From positions 1 through 32,942 of the forward strand of contig JBGPKH010000017.1 in assembly GCA_041485845.1 (NCBI GenBank): DNA of 32,942 nucleotides. The letters run 5' to 3'. This DNA is from OMOG01 sp041485845 (lineage in GTDB: Bacteria > Acidobacteriota > Terriglobia > Bryobacterales > Bryobacteraceae). This document shows, piece after piece, positions 20,602 to 28,058 of this stretch (positions within the stretch are counted from its first letter, which is position 1; each line of letters begins with the position of its first letter). The notes beneath the pieces are model-generated. The model did no database searches. It was not told the origin of the DNA and saw nothing but the letters and a program-made list of their open reading frames with translations. The translations under genes were made by a program, and so were the position numbers.

Positions 20602-21753
20602 ATGGTAAACCGCCCGAACCACAGCCGCTATCTGATCAAGTCCCTGGTTCACGCGTCGGAGGTTCTTTCCGCGTTCCGGTCGGAAGGCGAAGTGCTGCGG
20701 TTGCGCGATGTGGTGGCGCGCACCGGGTACAACAAGGGCATGTGTTTCCGCCTGCTCTACACGCTGCATTCCTGCGGTTTTCTGGAGAAGGTGGGAGAGA
20801 ACCAGTACCGCACGGTTTCCGATATCCGGCCCAACCGCAAATTCCGGATCGGTTATGCCTCGCAGGGCCAGGATTCGTCCTTCCCGCGGGAAGTGGCGGC
20901 CAGCCTGGTGCAGGCCGCCGAGGCGGCGCACGTGGAACTGGTGGTGGTGGACAATCGCTACAACGCCAAGACGGCGCTGCGCAACGCCGATCAACTGATC
21001 CGCGAAGAGGTGGACCTGGCGATCGAGTTTCAGGCCGATGACGCCGTGGCGCCGGCCATCACGCGGAAGTTCCTGGAAGCCAACATTCCGTTAATCGCGA
21101 TCGACATTCCGCATCCCGGCGCCACGTATTTCGGCGCGAACAACTACGAGGCGGGCCTGATCGGCGGCCGGCACCTGGGACGCTGGGCCAACAAGCATTG
21201 GGAAGGCGAGGTGGAAGAGATCATCATGGTCGAGCTCACCCGCTCCGGCTCGGTGCCGCAGGCGCGCATCCGCGGGATGCTCGCGGGCATCAACGAGACG
21301 TTGCGCCAGATGGAAGAATGCCGCATGATCCACGTGGATGGAGACGGCCAGTTTCGCACCACCCTGGAATGCATCCGCAAGCACATGCGGACCTCCAAAG
21401 CGAAGCGCGTGCTGGTGGGCGCCGCCACCGACTCGAGCGCCCTGGGAGCCCTGCGCGCGTATCAGGAGGCGGGCCGCGACAACGACTGCGTGGTGGTGGG
21501 CCACAACGCGGAGCCGGACGGACGGGCCGAACTGCGCGAGCCCCGCACGAGGCTGATCGGCTCCGTGGCGTACTTCCCCGAAAAGTACGGGACCGGCATC
21601 ATACGCCTGGCGCTGGACATCCTGGCGCGCAAGCCGACGCCTCCGGCGATCTTCATCCGCCACCTGCTGATCACCCCGGAAAACGTGGACCACTTCTATC
21701 CCAACGACACGCTCATGGGATTGGGCCGGACGGCGCCGCTGCCGGTGGGGTGA
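20602..21753 (+). CDS. Transcriptional regulator: IclR-type winged helix fused to a periplasmic-binding-protein sensor
   Basis: This 383-residue protein has an N-terminal winged helix of IclR style (residues about 10-70: ASEVLSAF, LRLRDVVARTGYNKGMCFRLLYTLHSCGFLEK). Residues about 80-375 form a type 1 periplasmic-binding-protein fold like ribose-binding proteins and LacI sensors (IGYASQGQDSSFPREVAASLVQAA, AIDIPHPGATYFGANNYEAGLIGGRHL). There is no signal peptide, so the sensor domain works in the cytoplasm. It probably binds a sugar and controls carbohydrate genes, perhaps neighbouring ones. The usual partner of this sensor is a LacI HTH, so the IclR-type head is an unusual pairing. No transport genes adjoin it. 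Confidence 0.88.
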   Translation: MVNRPNHSRYLIKSLVHASEVLSAFRSEGEVLRLRDVVARTGYNKGMCFRLLYTLHSCGFLEKVGENQYRTVSDIRPNRKFRIGYASQGQDSSFPREVAASLVQAAEAAHVELVVVDNRYNAKTALRNADQLIREEVDLAIEFQADDAVAPAITRKFLEANIPLIAIDIPHPGATYFGANNYEAGLIGGRHLGRWANKHWEGEVEEIIMVELTRSGSVPQARIRGMLAGINETLRQMEECRMIHVDGDGQFRTTLECIRKHMRTSKAKRVLVGAATDSSALGALRAYQEAGRDNDCVVVGHNAEPDGRAELREPRTRLIGSVAYFPEKYGTGIIRLALDILARKPTPPAIFIRHLLITPENVDHFYPNDTLMGLGRTAPLPVG

Positions 21754-21961
21754 GGGACCGGCGGGAGCAATGTGCCGCGCCTTCAGTTACCTTTTGTTTC
21801 CTGCACCTCTTGCGGAGCAAAGCGCCTGATGTTTCGTGTGCAGAGAACGTCGGCTTTCCCATCTGCGGCGGTGTAGAGGACAGGATCATCTGCCGGGTCA
21901 AAGAGGATTACTGGACGGACGATTACTGGTTCAACCAGATGTGCAACACACGCCAGATCCG
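21754..21961. other. Intergenic region before the MazF-like gene
   Basis: No antitoxin gene could be recognised here. An open frame running into this region ends at 21965 with KEDYWTDDYWFNQMCN, but it lacks a clear start and is only an out-of-frame extension across the regulator gene. If a partner antitoxin existed, it is lost or too divergent to see. Confidence 0.35.
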
Positions 21962-22305
21962 GTGAAGCGGCGCGCTTCTGCTGGAGTGATTTGATCGAAC
22001 CCGCGGCCGGTCACGAACAGCATGGAGTGAGGCCCTGCATTGTGGTAAGTGATCCGGACGTCATCAGCGACCAGCGGTTTCCGCTCGTGTGCGTCGTGCC
22101 GATAACCGGGACTCCGCCAGAGCGCCTCTCCAACTCCAAGAAGTCCTTCGCGCTGATCCATCTGCGATCCATCGACAAGCGGCGGGGCCGGCGCGTATTC
22201 GGCGAGCTTGCGCGGGAGGAGATCGCTGCCATCGATGAGGGCCTGGCGGTCTTTTTCGGCCTTGGGGACCGGCTTCGTGGCGAGGGCGACGCCACCGGAC
22301 AGTGA
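21962..22305 (+). pseudogene. MazF/PemK-like toxin with a disrupted 5' end
   Basis: The stretch LIEPAAGHEQHGVRPCIVVSD, then LVCVVPITGTP and HLRSIDKRRGRRVFGELAREEIAAIDEGL, is a typical MazF/PemK endoribonuclease. The in-frame sequence continues upstream as RFCWSDL, matching the first strand (RGDIYWADL) of the family, but without a start codon. GTG 21962 encodes the expected V-K-R-R opening in another frame; one missing base near 21974-21975 would join them. If not a pseudogene, the protein would start at TTG 21991 with 104 residues and lack the first strand, which is probably not functional. No antitoxin gene is visible upstream. Confidence 0.65.
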
Positions 22306-22516
22306 CCAGCCATGGACGATCGCGCCCGTTTTAGGGCGTCTCAGCCGCCCGCCAATCGCTTTCGCGCCATCCCGGTTGCGCTACGTAGCCAGCGTGGCTG
22401 ATCACCTCGCGAGACCGGTGTTAAGCGCGCCAGATTCGTTTTGTTGGTTTCGCAGCGCGCCATCCGGGGGGACCGCGCCTCGCCCGCCTCGCCCCCCTCC
22501 GCCCCCACGGCCCGCT

Positions 22517-22545
22517 TTGACTTTGCCCCGCCGCTCCAGCATAAT
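22517..22545 (+). promoter_or_regulatory. Sigma-70-type promoter for the cytochrome/DUF1553 operon
   Basis: TTGACT (22517-22522) and CATAAT (22540-22545) are separated by exactly 17 bases. They lie 36 bases before ATG 22582, with AGGAGGGG (22571-22578) as the ribosome binding site. Both boxes are close to the consensus. The rest of 22306-22516 shows nothing beyond a C-rich stretch. Confidence 0.6.
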
Positions 22546-22581
22546 CTGTTACGTCCGGGTTCGCGTACCAGGAGGGGTGTC

Positions 22582-25008
22582 ATGTGGTACGTGGTTGTCC
22601 GATGGGGGCCGATTCTGCTGCTGGGCAGCGTCCTGGCACTGCTATTCGGACAGTCCAATTCCGTCGAGAACGCCGCCAAAGCCGTGCTGGACGCCAAGTG
22701 TGTCACTTGCCACGGCGACACCCACATGTCCGATCTGGATCTGCGCGAGCGGGACCGCATCTTGAAGGGCGGGAAGCGCGGACCCGCCATCGTGCCCGGC
22801 AACGCCGAGGCGAGCCTGCTCTACAAGGCCGTGCGCCGCGAAGGCGATCTCCAGATGCCCCTGGGCAAGAACGCTCTCACACCCTCGGAGGTGGCCGCGA
22901 TCCGCGACTGGATCAATGCCGGCGCTCCCTGGAAATCGGCCCCGCAAACCGCCTCCGCGCCCTCATGGTGGTCCTTCCGCAAGCCCGTGCGGCCGCCCGT
23001 TCCGGCGCTGAAAGACACCGCCTGGGTGCGGAATCCCGTGGACGCCTTCATCCTCGCCAAACTGGAGCAGAACGGATTGCGCCCCGCCCCGGAAGCCGAC
23101 CGAAGGACCCTGGCGCGCCGCGCCTACTTCGATCTGCACGGCCTGCCGCCCACGCCCGAACAGGTGGAGCAGTTCGTTAACGACCGGTCCGCCGACGCCT
23201 ACGAAAAGCTGATCGAGCGCCTGCTGGCATCCCCGCGCTACGGAGAGCGGTGGGGCCGTTACTGGCTCGACCTGGTGCGCTACGCCGACACCTCGGGCTT
23301 CGAAACCGACCACTTCTTCATTACCGCGTGGCGGTATCGCGATTGGGTGATCGGCTCGTTCAACACGGACAAGCCGTACACCACCTTCGTGCAGGAGCAG
23401 ATCGCCGCCGACGAGCTATGGTCCACCAACATGGACCTGGAGGGAACGCTCAAGCTGCCGAAGGAGAAAGCGGAAAACGTCCAACGCCGCATCGGCACCA
23501 GCCTGTTCACCATCGGATCGTTTCCCATCGAGTACACGTACTACGGAGACCAGTTCCGCGCGGAGTGGCAGGCGGACGCTGTCGATACCGTTGGCGGAGC
23601 GTTTCTCGGACTCACCGTGGGATGCGCGCGCTGCCACGATCACAAGTTCGACCCCATCAGCCAGCGCGACTATTACCGCCTGACCGCGATCTTCGCGGGC
23701 AGCGTGGAGCGCGAAATCCCGCTGGGCAGCCTGTTCGACGTGCAGACCGCCTCGCGCAACTTCCCGCTGCTGGCGCAGGCGCAGGTTCTCAAACAGATGG
23801 CGGGGCGCGGCGGGCGTGGACGCGGCGGAGGAGCCGGCGGGCGCGGTGCGCAGGCCCAGCAACAACAGGCCGACCAGACCGATGCAGCGGATACCGATCC
23901 CGCGGCCGCGCCGGTGCGCAGGGCGCCGCCCGATCCGCAGCGCGCCGCGCTGTTGCAACAACTCGGCGAGGCCTACCTGCGCGCGCCCGAGCGATATCCG
24001 TACGCCAACGTCCTGGCACACGAAGAGGTGGTCCCCGACACCCACATTCTGATCCGCGGCGATTTCAAGAACAAAGGCGCAAAGGTGGAGCCGGGCTTCC
24101 TTTCGGCCTTGAACCCAGGCCCGCCCATCGAGGAACCGAAGGGTATCCTCTTCGTGCCGCAACGCCGCAAAGCTCTGGCGCTGTGGCTGACCTCCGCGGA
24201 CCAGCCGCTGCTCGGCCGCGTGATGGTCAACCGCATCTGGCAGGGCCACTTCGGCGACGGCATCGTGCGCACGCCCAACGATTTCGGCCGCCAGGGAGAC
24301 GCGCCCACGCATCCGGAGCTGCTCGACTGGTTGGCCGTGGAGTTCGCCGAGCGCGGGTGGAGCATCAAGCAGATGCACCGGCTGATCATGCTCTCGAATG
24401 CCTACCGCTCGTCGAGCGTGGCGGATGAAGCCAGCCTGCGCAAGGACCCCGAGAACCGTTTCCTCAGCCGCATGAGCCGGCGCCGCCTGGATGGCGACTC
24501 CATTCGCGACAGCATCCTGGCCGTGGCCGGCACGCTGAATCTGAAGATGGGCGGCGTGGGCTTGATTCCGCCGCTCACCAGGGAAGAGATCCAGGCGGCG
24601 CGCATGCCGCAACTGTGGCCCGCGAATCCCGACCCGGCGGAGCACGTCCGGCGGAGCATCTATCTCCAGATGAAGCGCTCCCTGACTTTGCCGATGCTGC
24701 AAATCTTCGATGCGCCGGATACCGCTCTGAGCTGTCCCCGGCGCGAGAGGTCCACGGTGGCCCCGCAGGCGCTCGCGCTGATGAACGGCGAATTCAACGT
24801 GGCACAGGCGGAGCAGTTTGCGGCGCGCATCAAGAAGCAGGCCGGCGACGATCCGCAAGCTGCGGTGGATGCCGCGTGGCGCGTGGCGTTCGGGCGCGCC
24901 CCGGCCGCCGGGGAACTCCAGACCGCGGTGGAGTATCTGCGGCGGAATTCCCTGCCGCGGCTGTGCCTGCTGCTGTTCAACATGAGCGAGTTCATTTATG
25001 TGGATTGA
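22582..25008 (+). CDS. PSCyt1/DUF1549/DUF1553 cytochrome-type protein
   Basis: This 808-residue protein begins with a membrane anchor or signal (WYVVVRWGPILLLGSVLALLF). Next comes a PSCyt1 domain with heme-binding C40-x2-C43-H44 (CVTCH) and, near residue 348, a second CARCH within the DUF1549 domain. The C-terminal third is DUF1553 (PLLGRVMVNRIWQGHFGDGIV, NDFGRQGD). Between them, residues about 410-450 are a Gly/Arg- then Gln/Ala-rich insert. Such proteins are common in Planctomycetes, Verrucomicrobia and Acidobacteria beside DUF1501 proteins and are thought to help degrade complex carbohydrates; biochemical roles are mostly unproven. It overlaps the DUF1501 gene by 11 bases. Confidence 0.92.
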   Translation: MWYVVVRWGPILLLGSVLALLFGQSNSVENAAKAVLDAKCVTCHGDTHMSDLDLRERDRILKGGKRGPAIVPGNAEASLLYKAVRREGDLQMPLGKNALTPSEVAAIRDWINAGAPWKSAPQTASAPSWWSFRKPVRPPVPALKDTAWVRNPVDAFILAKLEQNGLRPAPEADRRTLARRAYFDLHGLPPTPEQVEQFVNDRSADAYEKLIERLLASPRYGERWGRYWLDLVRYADTSGFETDHFFITAWRYRDWVIGSFNTDKPYTTFVQEQIAADELWSTNMDLEGTLKLPKEKAENVQRRIGTSLFTIGSFPIEYTYYGDQFRAEWQADAVDTVGGAFLGLTVGCARCHDHKFDPISQRDYYRLTAIFAGSVEREIPLGSLFDVQTASRNFPLLAQAQVLKQMAGRGGRGRGGGAGGRGAQAQQQQADQTDAADTDPAAAPVRRAPPDPQRAALLQQLGEAYLRAPERYPYANVLAHEEVVPDTHILIRGDFKNKGAKVEPGFLSALNPGPPIEEPKGILFVPQRRKALALWLTSADQPLLGRVMVNRIWQGHFGDGIVRTPNDFGRQGDAPTHPELLDWLAVEFAERGWSIKQMHRLIMLSNAYRSSSVADEASLRKDPENRFLSRMSRRRLDGDSIRDSILAVAGTLNLKMGGVGLIPPLTREEIQAARMPQLWPANPDPAEHVRRSIYLQMKRSLTLPMLQIFDAPDTALSCPRRERSTVAPQALALMNGEFNVAQAEQFAARIKKQAGDDPQAAVDAAWRVAFGRAPAAGELQTAVEYLRRNSLPRLCLLLFNMSEFIYVD

Positions 25009-26428
25009 AAATTCGCGGCGCAAGTTTCTGGAGACGTCGGGCCTGGGCATCGGCTGGCTGGCCACGCTCGACCTGCTCCATCGCAGCGCGGCGGCCGACC
25101 CTCCCGGTCCGCTGACCCCCAAGGCGCCGCCGTGGCCTGCGACCGCGAAGAGCGTGATCCACCTGTTCATGCAGGGCGGGCCGAGCCAGGTCGACACCTA
25201 CGATCCCAAGCCGCTGCTCAACAAGCTCAACGGACAGCATCCTCCGGAGAGTTTCGGCAACGAGGACTTCCAGAACGGAAAGCTGCGCGACACCGTGATC
25301 CTGGGCTCGAAGCGGACCTTCCAGAAGTACGGCCAGTCGGGCCTTGAGATCTCGGACCTGTTTCCGCACACGTCGCAGCGGGCCGACGACCTGGCGGTGA
25401 TCCGCTCCTGTTTTCACGAAGGCTTTACGCACTCGCAAGCGCAGTTCCTGATCAACAACGGGTGGCCGCGGATCGGCAGGCCGAGCCTCGGGTCGTGGAT
25501 CCTTTATGGACTGGGCACCGAGAATCAGAACCTGCCAGGCTTCGTCGTGCTGTTGCAGGGCGGCGTGCGGTCGGGGCCCGCGGTGTATGGCCAGGGCTTC
25601 CTGCCAGCGGCGTATCAGGGCACGACGTTCCGCGCGGGAAAAAATCCGATCCTGAATCTCAGCCGGCCCGCGGGCATGCAAGCGGCCGAGCAGCGGGATC
25701 TTCTCGACACGCTGCGCAAGATGAACGAGCGGCACCTGGACGCGCGCAATCACGACACGGAGCTGGCCGCTCGCATCGAATCCTACGAGCTTGCCTTCCG
25801 CATGCAGATGTCGGCACCGGAAGCCACCGACCTCACCAGCGAATCGGAAGCGACCCGGAAACTCTACGGACTCGACGACCCCGCCGCGGCCGATTTCGGC
25901 GGACGCTGCCTGCTGGCGCGGCGCCTGGTGGAGCGCGGCGTGCGTTTCGTGCAGGTGTGGAACGGCGACGGCATGAACGCCACCGACTGGGATGGTCACA
26001 TCCAGTGCGACCGCAACCACCAGGCGCGCGCGGCGCAGACCGACAAGGGGGTGGCGGGGCTGCTGGCGGACCTGAAATCGCGCGGCCTGCTGGATTCCAC
26101 GCTGGTGATCTGGGGCGGGGAATTCGGCCGCAGCCCGGTGTCGGACGGCGGTGCGGGCGGGGCCGACGGTCGCGATCACAATCCTTACGGCTTCACCGTG
26201 TGGATGGCGGGCGGCGGGGTGAAGGGCGGCAAGGTGATTGGGTCCACGGACGAGCTCGGGCTGCGGGCGGTGGAGGATCGCACGCATTTGAACGATCTGC
26301 ACGCCAGCATTCTCGGCCTGTTGGGATTGGACCACACCAGGCTCACGTATCCTTACCTGGGGCGGAATTTCCGCCTGACCGACGTCGGCGGCAAGACCGA
26401 CCTGATGGACAAACTTAGAAAGGCATAG
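24998..26428 (+). CDS. DUF1501 (sulfatase-like) protein with Tat-type signal
   Basis: This 476-residue protein begins WIENSRRKFLETSGLGIGWL, a twin-arginine-like export signal. The body has the DUF1501 landmarks: VIHLFMQGGPSQVDTYDPKP near the start, WGGEFGRSPVSD and DHNPYGFTVWMAGGGVKGG towards the end. The fold belongs to the alkaline phosphatase/sulfatase group, but whether it hydrolyses sulfate esters is unproven. Its ATG overlaps the end of the DUF1553 gene by 11 bases, so the pair is co-translated and probably works as a unit outside the cytoplasm. The next gene starts three bases after its stop. Confidence 0.92.
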   Translation: MWIENSRRKFLETSGLGIGWLATLDLLHRSAAADPPGPLTPKAPPWPATAKSVIHLFMQGGPSQVDTYDPKPLLNKLNGQHPPESFGNEDFQNGKLRDTVILGSKRTFQKYGQSGLEISDLFPHTSQRADDLAVIRSCFHEGFTHSQAQFLINNGWPRIGRPSLGSWILYGLGTENQNLPGFVVLLQGGVRSGPAVYGQGFLPAAYQGTTFRAGKNPILNLSRPAGMQAAEQRDLLDTLRKMNERHLDARNHDTELAARIESYELAFRMQMSAPEATDLTSESEATRKLYGLDDPAAADFGGRCLLARRLVERGVRFVQVWNGDGMNATDWDGHIQCDRNHQARAAQTDKGVAGLLADLKSRGLLDSTLVIWGGEFGRSPVSDGGAGGADGRDHNPYGFTVWMAGGGVKGGKVIGSTDELGLRAVEDRTHLNDLHASILGLLGLDHTRLTYPYLGRNFRLTDVGGKTDLMDKLRKA

Positions 26429-26431
26429 CGC

Positions 26432-26848
26432 ATGACCAAGGCTGTCAGTCTTCTGCTTCTGCTCGCATCGTTCGCCGCCTTTGCGGCCGAACCCGCAGAC
26501 CTGGTACACGAGGCCACGCTCGGCTGGACGCAGGGCGCCGTCAAACAGGATGCCGCGGCGCTGAAGCGCTTCCTGGCCGACGATCTGCAATACGCGCACG
26601 CCGGCGGGCAGACCCAGACCAAGGAGCAATACCTCGCCGCCGTCACCAACGGACCGCCGCACTACGAGTCGTTCACCTTCAGCGATCTGAAGATCAAGCT
26701 GTATGGCAAGTCGGCGGTGCTCACCGGCTTCGTCGACGTCAAGATGGCCGGCCAGGACAGCTTCCGCGTCCGCACGCTCCAGGTGTACGTGGAGAATAAC
26801 GGCCAGTGGCAGATGGCGGCGCACCAGTCCACGCGGCTGGGGCGGTAG
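26432..26848 (+). CDS. Secreted SnoaL/DUF4440-like protein
   Basis: This 138-residue protein starts with a signal peptide (MTKAVSLLLLLASFAAFAAE). The rest resembles the cone-shaped NTF2/SnoaL fold of DUF4440 proteins: an N-terminal helix (WTQGAVKQDAAALKRFLADD), YAHAGGQTQTKEQYLA, and a final strand pair ending GQWQMAAHQSTRL. The fold often binds or isomerises small molecules; no catalytic residue can be assigned. It starts three bases after the DUF1501 stop and closes the operon. Confidence 0.85.
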   Translation: MTKAVSLLLLLASFAAFAAEPADLVHEATLGWTQGAVKQDAAALKRFLADDLQYAHAGGQTQTKEQYLAAVTNGPPHYESFTFSDLKIKLYGKSAVLTGFVDVKMAGQDSFRVRTLQVYVENNGQWQMAAHQSTRLGR

Positions 26849-26978
26849 TTTTGCGGAGTGACAAAGGTACGAATCTACTCCCCTCGCCAGACTGAACGCC
26901 ACGGCTCGAGTTTCTGGATTTCGGCGAGGGTAGAGCGTGATGCGTCAAAGCAGCACAAAATAAGGTGACCAGGGCAAC

Positions 26979-27039
26979 CCAACCGGGGGCTACATAACGC
27001 AGGATTGTCGGAAACTGGTTACCCGTACCAACCGGGGGC
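26979..27039 (+). repeat. 12-bp direct repeat
   Basis: CCAACCGGGGGC is found at 26979-26990 and again at 27028-27039, 49 bases apart. The flanks differ, so the repeat is short and isolated. It might be a binding site pair or a remnant of duplication. Confidence 0.6.
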
Positions 27040-27098
27040 AAGTGCGGATTCCGGCCGGGTTCAAAAATAGGGGAATGCTGCCGTTTCCGGCGCTCTCA

Positions 27099-27405
27099 CT
27101 ACTGCTCATTACAGCGCGATGGAGCGACTGATCAAGAACGCGTGGAAGACCGATGAAACAGCACTCCGACCGCGATTTTGGGATAATTCCAGACTGCCCC
27201 TTACGGTGAGATTTGTAGCGCCGGTGATCGCGTGGAACGCCCAAAACAGCGGGTCTCGCGAGATTCGGGGTTCGGACGTCATCGAAAATTACTGCTCAAT
27301 AACTGTATCGGGCAGTGTTCGTCGCCCCCTCCGCGCCGAACGGCTGTAAATGTGGCCTTCCAGCCACCGCGGCCCCGCCAGGATTTTAACTGTAATGAGC
27401 AGTAG
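27099..27405. mobile_element. Possible MITE-like element bounded by a 16-bp inverted repeat
   Basis: CTACTGCTCATTACAG at 27099-27114 and its exact reverse complement CTGTAATGAGCAGTAG at 27390-27405 enclose 275 bases without a gene. A partial copy (TTACTGCTCAATAACTG, from 27289) lies inside. The size and perfect ends fit a miniature inverted-repeat element or an insertion-sequence remnant. No flanking target duplication was seen, and the end sequence was not matched to a known family. Confidence 0.4.
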
Positions 27406-27516
27406 GCCCGAGCAGCAAGGGCCGGGCTTGACGGCGTGCGCAGGATTTCCCTTGCTTCTGTCCGATAGCCGTGCTGGGGCTTCGTGTGGCACAGGAGGCG
27501 CTGCTCCGCCCGAATG

Positions 27517-27933
27517 TTAAGAATCCCAGAACAGCGTCCGGAAACCTTCCTGCTCAAAATGCCGGTCGTTCGTCAGAACCTCGGTCAGCCCTTCCTGGCG
27601 CATCGCCTGCATCGAAATGCAATCGACCAGTCGGTATCCTCTGTCGGGACGAGAGCGGTAGAGTTGTAGACCGGCAAGAAAAGATTCCCGGCTCTGCGGG
27701 ATCACGCAAATGACGGAACTCGCCAGGATGCCCACAACGCTCTCGGCCGCTTCGCGGCGAAGCGGTTCAGGTGCGGTCGAAAAAAACGTGAGGTACTCGG
27801 TCAACACCTCGCCGGTGGTAACGATTCGCGATGACGCACGCGCGGCTGTGAGAGCCAACGCCCGCTGGTGGGCGCTGTCGGCAAAATCCGCCAGCGCAAC
27901 CCAGTAGAACGTGCCGGCGAAAAGAGCGGTCAT
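27517..27933 (-). CDS. PIN-domain protein lacking the first metal-binding Asp
   Basis: This 138-residue protein has the PIN pattern of VapC-type nucleases: FYWVALADFADSAHQRAL, TTGEVLTEYLTFF, RLVDCISMQAM and EVLTNDRHFEQEGF. The opening reads MTALFAGTFYW where relatives have ADTFYW, so the first acidic metal ligand is Gly7. The codon is GGC, one base from GAC. The other acidic residues remain. It may be catalytically dead. No intact antitoxin gene is visible upstream, where an open frame on the same strand overlaps by ATGA but mostly lies antisense to the kinase start. Confidence 0.82.
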   Translation of the reverse strand: MTALFAGTFYWVALADFADSAHQRALALTAARASSRIVTTGEVLTEYLTFFSTAPEPLRREAAESVVGILASSVICVIPQSRESFLAGLQLYRSRPDRGYRLVDCISMQAMRQEGLTEVLTNDRHFEQEGFRTLFWDS

Positions 27934-28058
27934 GCCTCGCCGGCGTGGCGCCGCGACGCGAAGTCCATCGTGTTCGCCAGCGGCTGCGCCCTGCTATCCG
28001 AAGTGGTGGTTAGGCCCGCCGATGTAGAATCGTAAGAACTACACTGAGGGCCCTCCCG
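27934..28058. other. Region between the PIN gene and the kinase
   Basis: A TAGAAT hexamer near 28024 is a possible -10 box for the kinase. On the minus strand an open frame ends ANTMDFASRRHAGEA at the PIN start, possibly an antitoxin remnant, but no antitoxin family could be recognised. Confidence 0.3.

Larger units (their letters stand above)
26849..27516. other. Gene-poor stretch with inverted and direct repeats
   Basis: These 668 bases are A/T-richer than the flanks and carry no convincing gene; open frames on both strands lack family features and ribosome binding sites. The direct repeat CCAACCGGGGGC occurs at 26979-26990 and 27028-27039. A 16-bp inverted repeat flanks 27099-27405, with a degenerate third copy at about 27289-27303. 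It looks like accumulated mobile-element debris. Confidence 0.5.

Noticed and set aside
22330..22352. Possible terminator CGCCC/GGGCG after the MazF-like gene
   Set aside because: The stem is only five pairs and no T-tract follows.
24992..26902. 636-codon minus-strand open frame across the DUF1501 gene
   Set aside because: Antisense to a well-recognised DUF1501 and SnoaL-like pair; the translated sequence shows no domain.
26990..27349. Short open frames on both strands of the gene-poor stretch
   Set aside because: They conflict with each other, have no ribosome binding site and match no family I recognise.
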